Shown in pieces: positions 6,607 to 7,959 of a stretch of 7,959 nucleotides of DNA. The stretch spans positions 1 to 7,959 of the forward strand of contig JAEZQX010000228.1 in assembly GCA_023441105.1 (NCBI GenBank), in the 5' to 3' direction. The position numbers and the translations under genes were made by a program. The notes under the pieces were generated by a model. It searched no databases, had not been told where the DNA came from, and worked only from the letters and a program-made list of their open reading frames with translations. This DNA comes from Pseudomonadota bacterium (GTDB lineage Bacteria > Pseudomonadota > Gammaproteobacteria > Burkholderiales > Burkholderiaceae). Each line of letters begins with the position of its first letter. Position 1 is the first letter of the stretch.

Positions 6607-7719
6607 GTGCAGGATCTGAAGCAGCCGGCAGCCGGCGCCGTCAGCAAGCTGGCGGTGAGCCGCGGCGACCGTGCCGGCCGGTGGTCCCTGGCCGCCGCCA
6701 CCGCGCTGACGGTGCTCGCCGTCACCCTGCCGTGGTGGGCGCCGGCGGAGCAGCGCCCGAGCTGGATGCGCGACTTCATCGAGATCGCCTGCTACTTCGG
6801 TTTCGCCATGATGTGGAACCTGCTGGCGGGCTACGGCGGCATGGTCAGCATCGGCCAGCAGGCCTTCTTCGGCTGCGGCGGCTATGCGATGCTGGTGCTG
6901 GGCAACTTCGCCGGCATCAATCCCTTCCTCGCCGTGCCGCTCGGCGCCCTGGCGGCGGCCGTGGTCGCCATACCGGTCTCGTTCGTCGCCTTTCGGCTGC
7001 AAGGTGGCTACTTCGCGATCGGCACCTGGGTGATCGCCGAGGTCTTCCGACTCGGCTTCGCCAACATCGCCGCGGTCGGCGGCGGCTCGGGAACGAGCCT
7101 CACCGCGCTGCGCGGCATCGACCGCAGCCTGCGCGAAACCGCCACCTATCTGCTTGCGGTCACCAGCGTCGTCGCCATCATCGGGCTGGTCTACCTGTTC
7201 CTGCGCAGCAAGCGCGGGCTCGCGCTGCTGGCCATCCGCGACAACGAAGCGGCGGCGGAATCGCAAGGCATCGACGTGCGTGGCACCAAGCGCGGCGTCT
7301 ACGTGGTAGCCGCGTTCGGCGCCGGGCTGGTCGGCGCGCTCTATTTCCTCGGCAACCTGAGGATCTCGCCCGACGCCGCCTTCAGCGTCAACTGGACCGC
7401 CTTCGCAATCTTCATGGTCGTCATCGGCGGCATCGGCCGGATCGAAGGACCGATCGTCGGCGCCCTGGTGTTCTGGGGCCTGAACCGGCTGTTCAGCGAT
7501 TACGGCACCTGGTACCTGATCGGCCTGGGGTCGATGGCGGTGATCGTCACCATCCGCTTCAAGCAGGGCCTCTGGGGCTGGTTGCACCAGCGCACGGGCT
7601 GGGAGCTGTTCCCCACCCGCCGGACCGTCAGCCTCGCCTCATCGGCGCCGACCGCCGATCGAGGACCGGTCTCCGGCGGCGCTGCGGCAGCGACCGCGGG
7701 AGAGGATACTCCCCGCTGA
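6607..7719 (+). CDS. livM: HAAT-type ABC transporter permease, LivM-like
   Basis: This 370-residue inner-membrane protein is the second channel subunit. After a charged N-terminal tail of about 25 residues come hydrophobic segments near 26-45, 57-76, 83-103, 107-129, 133-150, 181-199, 230-250, 263-275, 281-296 and 302-317. LivM landmarks are NLLAGYGGMVSIGQQAFFG (71-89), LQGGYFAIGTWVIAEV (131-146), the coupling loop LLAIRDNEAAAESQGIDVRG (207-226) and FMVVIGGIGRIEGPIVGAL (269-287). The GTG start has a good ribosome site and sits one base after the livH stop. The last 35 residues are an alanine, serine and threonine-rich tail with no hydrophobic segment, probably a disordered cytoplasmic extension. 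It ends the transporter cluster. Confidence 0.93.
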   Translation: MQDLKQPAAGAVSKLAVSRGDRAGRWSLAAATALTVLAVTLPWWAPAEQRPSWMRDFIEIACYFGFAMMWNLLAGYGGMVSIGQQAFFGCGGYAMLVLGNFAGINPFLAVPLGALAAAVVAIPVSFVAFRLQGGYFAIGTWVIAEVFRLGFANIAAVGGGSGTSLTALRGIDRSLRETATYLLAVTSVVAIIGLVYLFLRSKRGLALLAIRDNEAAAESQGIDVRGTKRGVYVVAAFGAGLVGALYFLGNLRISPDAAFSVNWTAFAIFMVVIGGIGRIEGPIVGALVFWGLNRLFSDYGTWYLIGLGSMAVIVTIRFKQGLWGWLHQRTGWELFPTRRTVSLASSAPTADRGPVSGGAAAATAGEDTPR

Positions 7720-7722
7720 GCG

Positions 7723-7771
7723 GCAGGCGCGCCTCGGCGGCCGCCGGCCTCGGCGGCGAATGGCAGCCTGC
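7723..7771 (+). repeat. inverted and direct repeats in the livM-anbu gap; possible structured RNA end
   Basis: In the 118 bases after livM, GCAGGC (7723-7728) and GCCTGC (7766-7771) form an outer inverted repeat. Inside lie a perfect 12-base palindrome CGGCGGCCGCCG (7735-7746) and an 11-base direct repeat GCCTCGGCGGC (7731-7741 and 7747-7757). The whole could fold strongly at the 3' end of the transporter message. Only a short TTGTT follows, so an intrinsic terminator is possible but not classical. Confidence 0.45.
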
Positions 7772-7778
7772 ACCTTGT

Positions 7779-7784
7779 TAGACT
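7779..7784 (+). promoter_or_regulatory. candidate -10 promoter hexamer for anbu
   Basis: TAGACT, 53 bases before the anbu start and just after the repeat-rich block, matches four of six bases of the -10 consensus. No clear -35 is seen 16-18 bases upstream. It is identical to the hexamer in front of hapC at 1179-1184. Confidence 0.3.
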
Positions 7785-7837
7785 TGCACGATGGCCGCAT
7801 TTCCGGCGGCCGACACAGCAGTCTCGAAGGCGAGGGC

Positions 7838-7959
7838 ATGACCTACTGCATTGGCGTCAGGCTGGACGCCGGAATGGTGTTCCTGTCGGATTCCCGGACC
7901 AACGCCGGCCTCGACCGGATCAGCACGTTCCGCAAGATGATGATCTACGAGAAGCGCGA
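7838..7959 (+). CDS. anbu: Anbu-type bacterial proteasome-like protease, N-terminal fragment (continues beyond window)
   Basis: Only the first 40 codons are present. They begin MTYCIGVRLDAGMVFLSDSR, followed by TNAGLDRISTFRKMMIYEK, closely matching the N-terminus of Anbu, also called bacterial proteasome homologue (COG3484-type). Anbu is an Ntn-hydrolase relative of HslV and proteasome beta subunits. In this family Thr2 becomes the catalytic nucleophile after removal of Met1; Thr2 is present. Asp18, and Lys34 in FRKM, match the conserved Asp and Lys expected near the active site of proteasome-fold proteases. The likely ribosome site is GAAGG at 7826-7830, seven bases before the ATG. Anbu genes are often found near alpha-E (DUF403), transglutaminase-like and ATP-grasp genes; none of these is in the window, so they may lie downstream. 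It probably belongs to a different transcription unit from the transporter. Confidence 0.88.
   Translation, partial: MTYCIGVRLDAGMVFLSDSRTNAGLDRISTFRKMMIYEKR

Noticed and set aside
6487..7587. A 366-codon open frame on the - strand
   Set aside because: It is antisense to livM, with His/Asp/Gln/Arg-rich shadow composition and no recognisable domain.

Overview
The window is GC-rich and tightly packed. All supported genes lie on the + strand and no gap exceeds about 200 bases. GC-biased codons, classic AGGAGG ribosome sites, HAAT-type ABC transporter genes and an Anbu-type protease gene together suggest a high-GC proteobacterium, probably a betaproteobacterium (inferred from style, not from a marker gene). 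No RNA genes, CRISPR arrays, insertion sequences or phage genes are visible.

Layout. (1) Bases 1-1089 hold the C-terminal part of a SNF2/SWI2-type helicase; its ATP-binding N-terminal half lies outside the window. (2) After a 192-base gap with candidate regulatory sequence come two genes (1282-1791 and 1836-2843). They match the small and large subunits of the two-component, iron-dependent hydroquinone 1,2-dioxygenase (HapC/HapD, also called PnpC/PnpD). The large subunit keeps all four known iron ligands: His252, Asn254, Glu258 and His299. (3) A GC hairpin separates these from a complete five-gene branched-chain-amino-acid-type (HAAT) ABC importer at 2961-7719: a Tat-exported binding protein, two ATPases (LivG, LivF) and two permeases (LivH, LivM). 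(4) Bases 7838-7959 hold the first 40 codons of Anbu, a bacterial proteasome-like protease, which continues beyond the window.

How the genes may work together. The dioxygenase and transporter genes run in one direction without a convincing terminator between them, and several transporter genes overlap or abut. The simplest reading is one transcription unit that imports an aromatic compound and then cleaves a hydroquinone-type ring to a 4-hydroxymuconic-semialdehyde-type product. The usual next enzymes of the hydroquinone pathway (semialdehyde dehydrogenase and maleylacetate reductase) are absent here. Either they are encoded elsewhere or the natural substrate and route differ from the p-nitrophenol and 4-hydroxyacetophenone pathways. 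The pairing of a HapCD-type dioxygenase with a dedicated HAAT importer is the most interesting feature. The helicase and Anbu are probably unrelated flanking genes.
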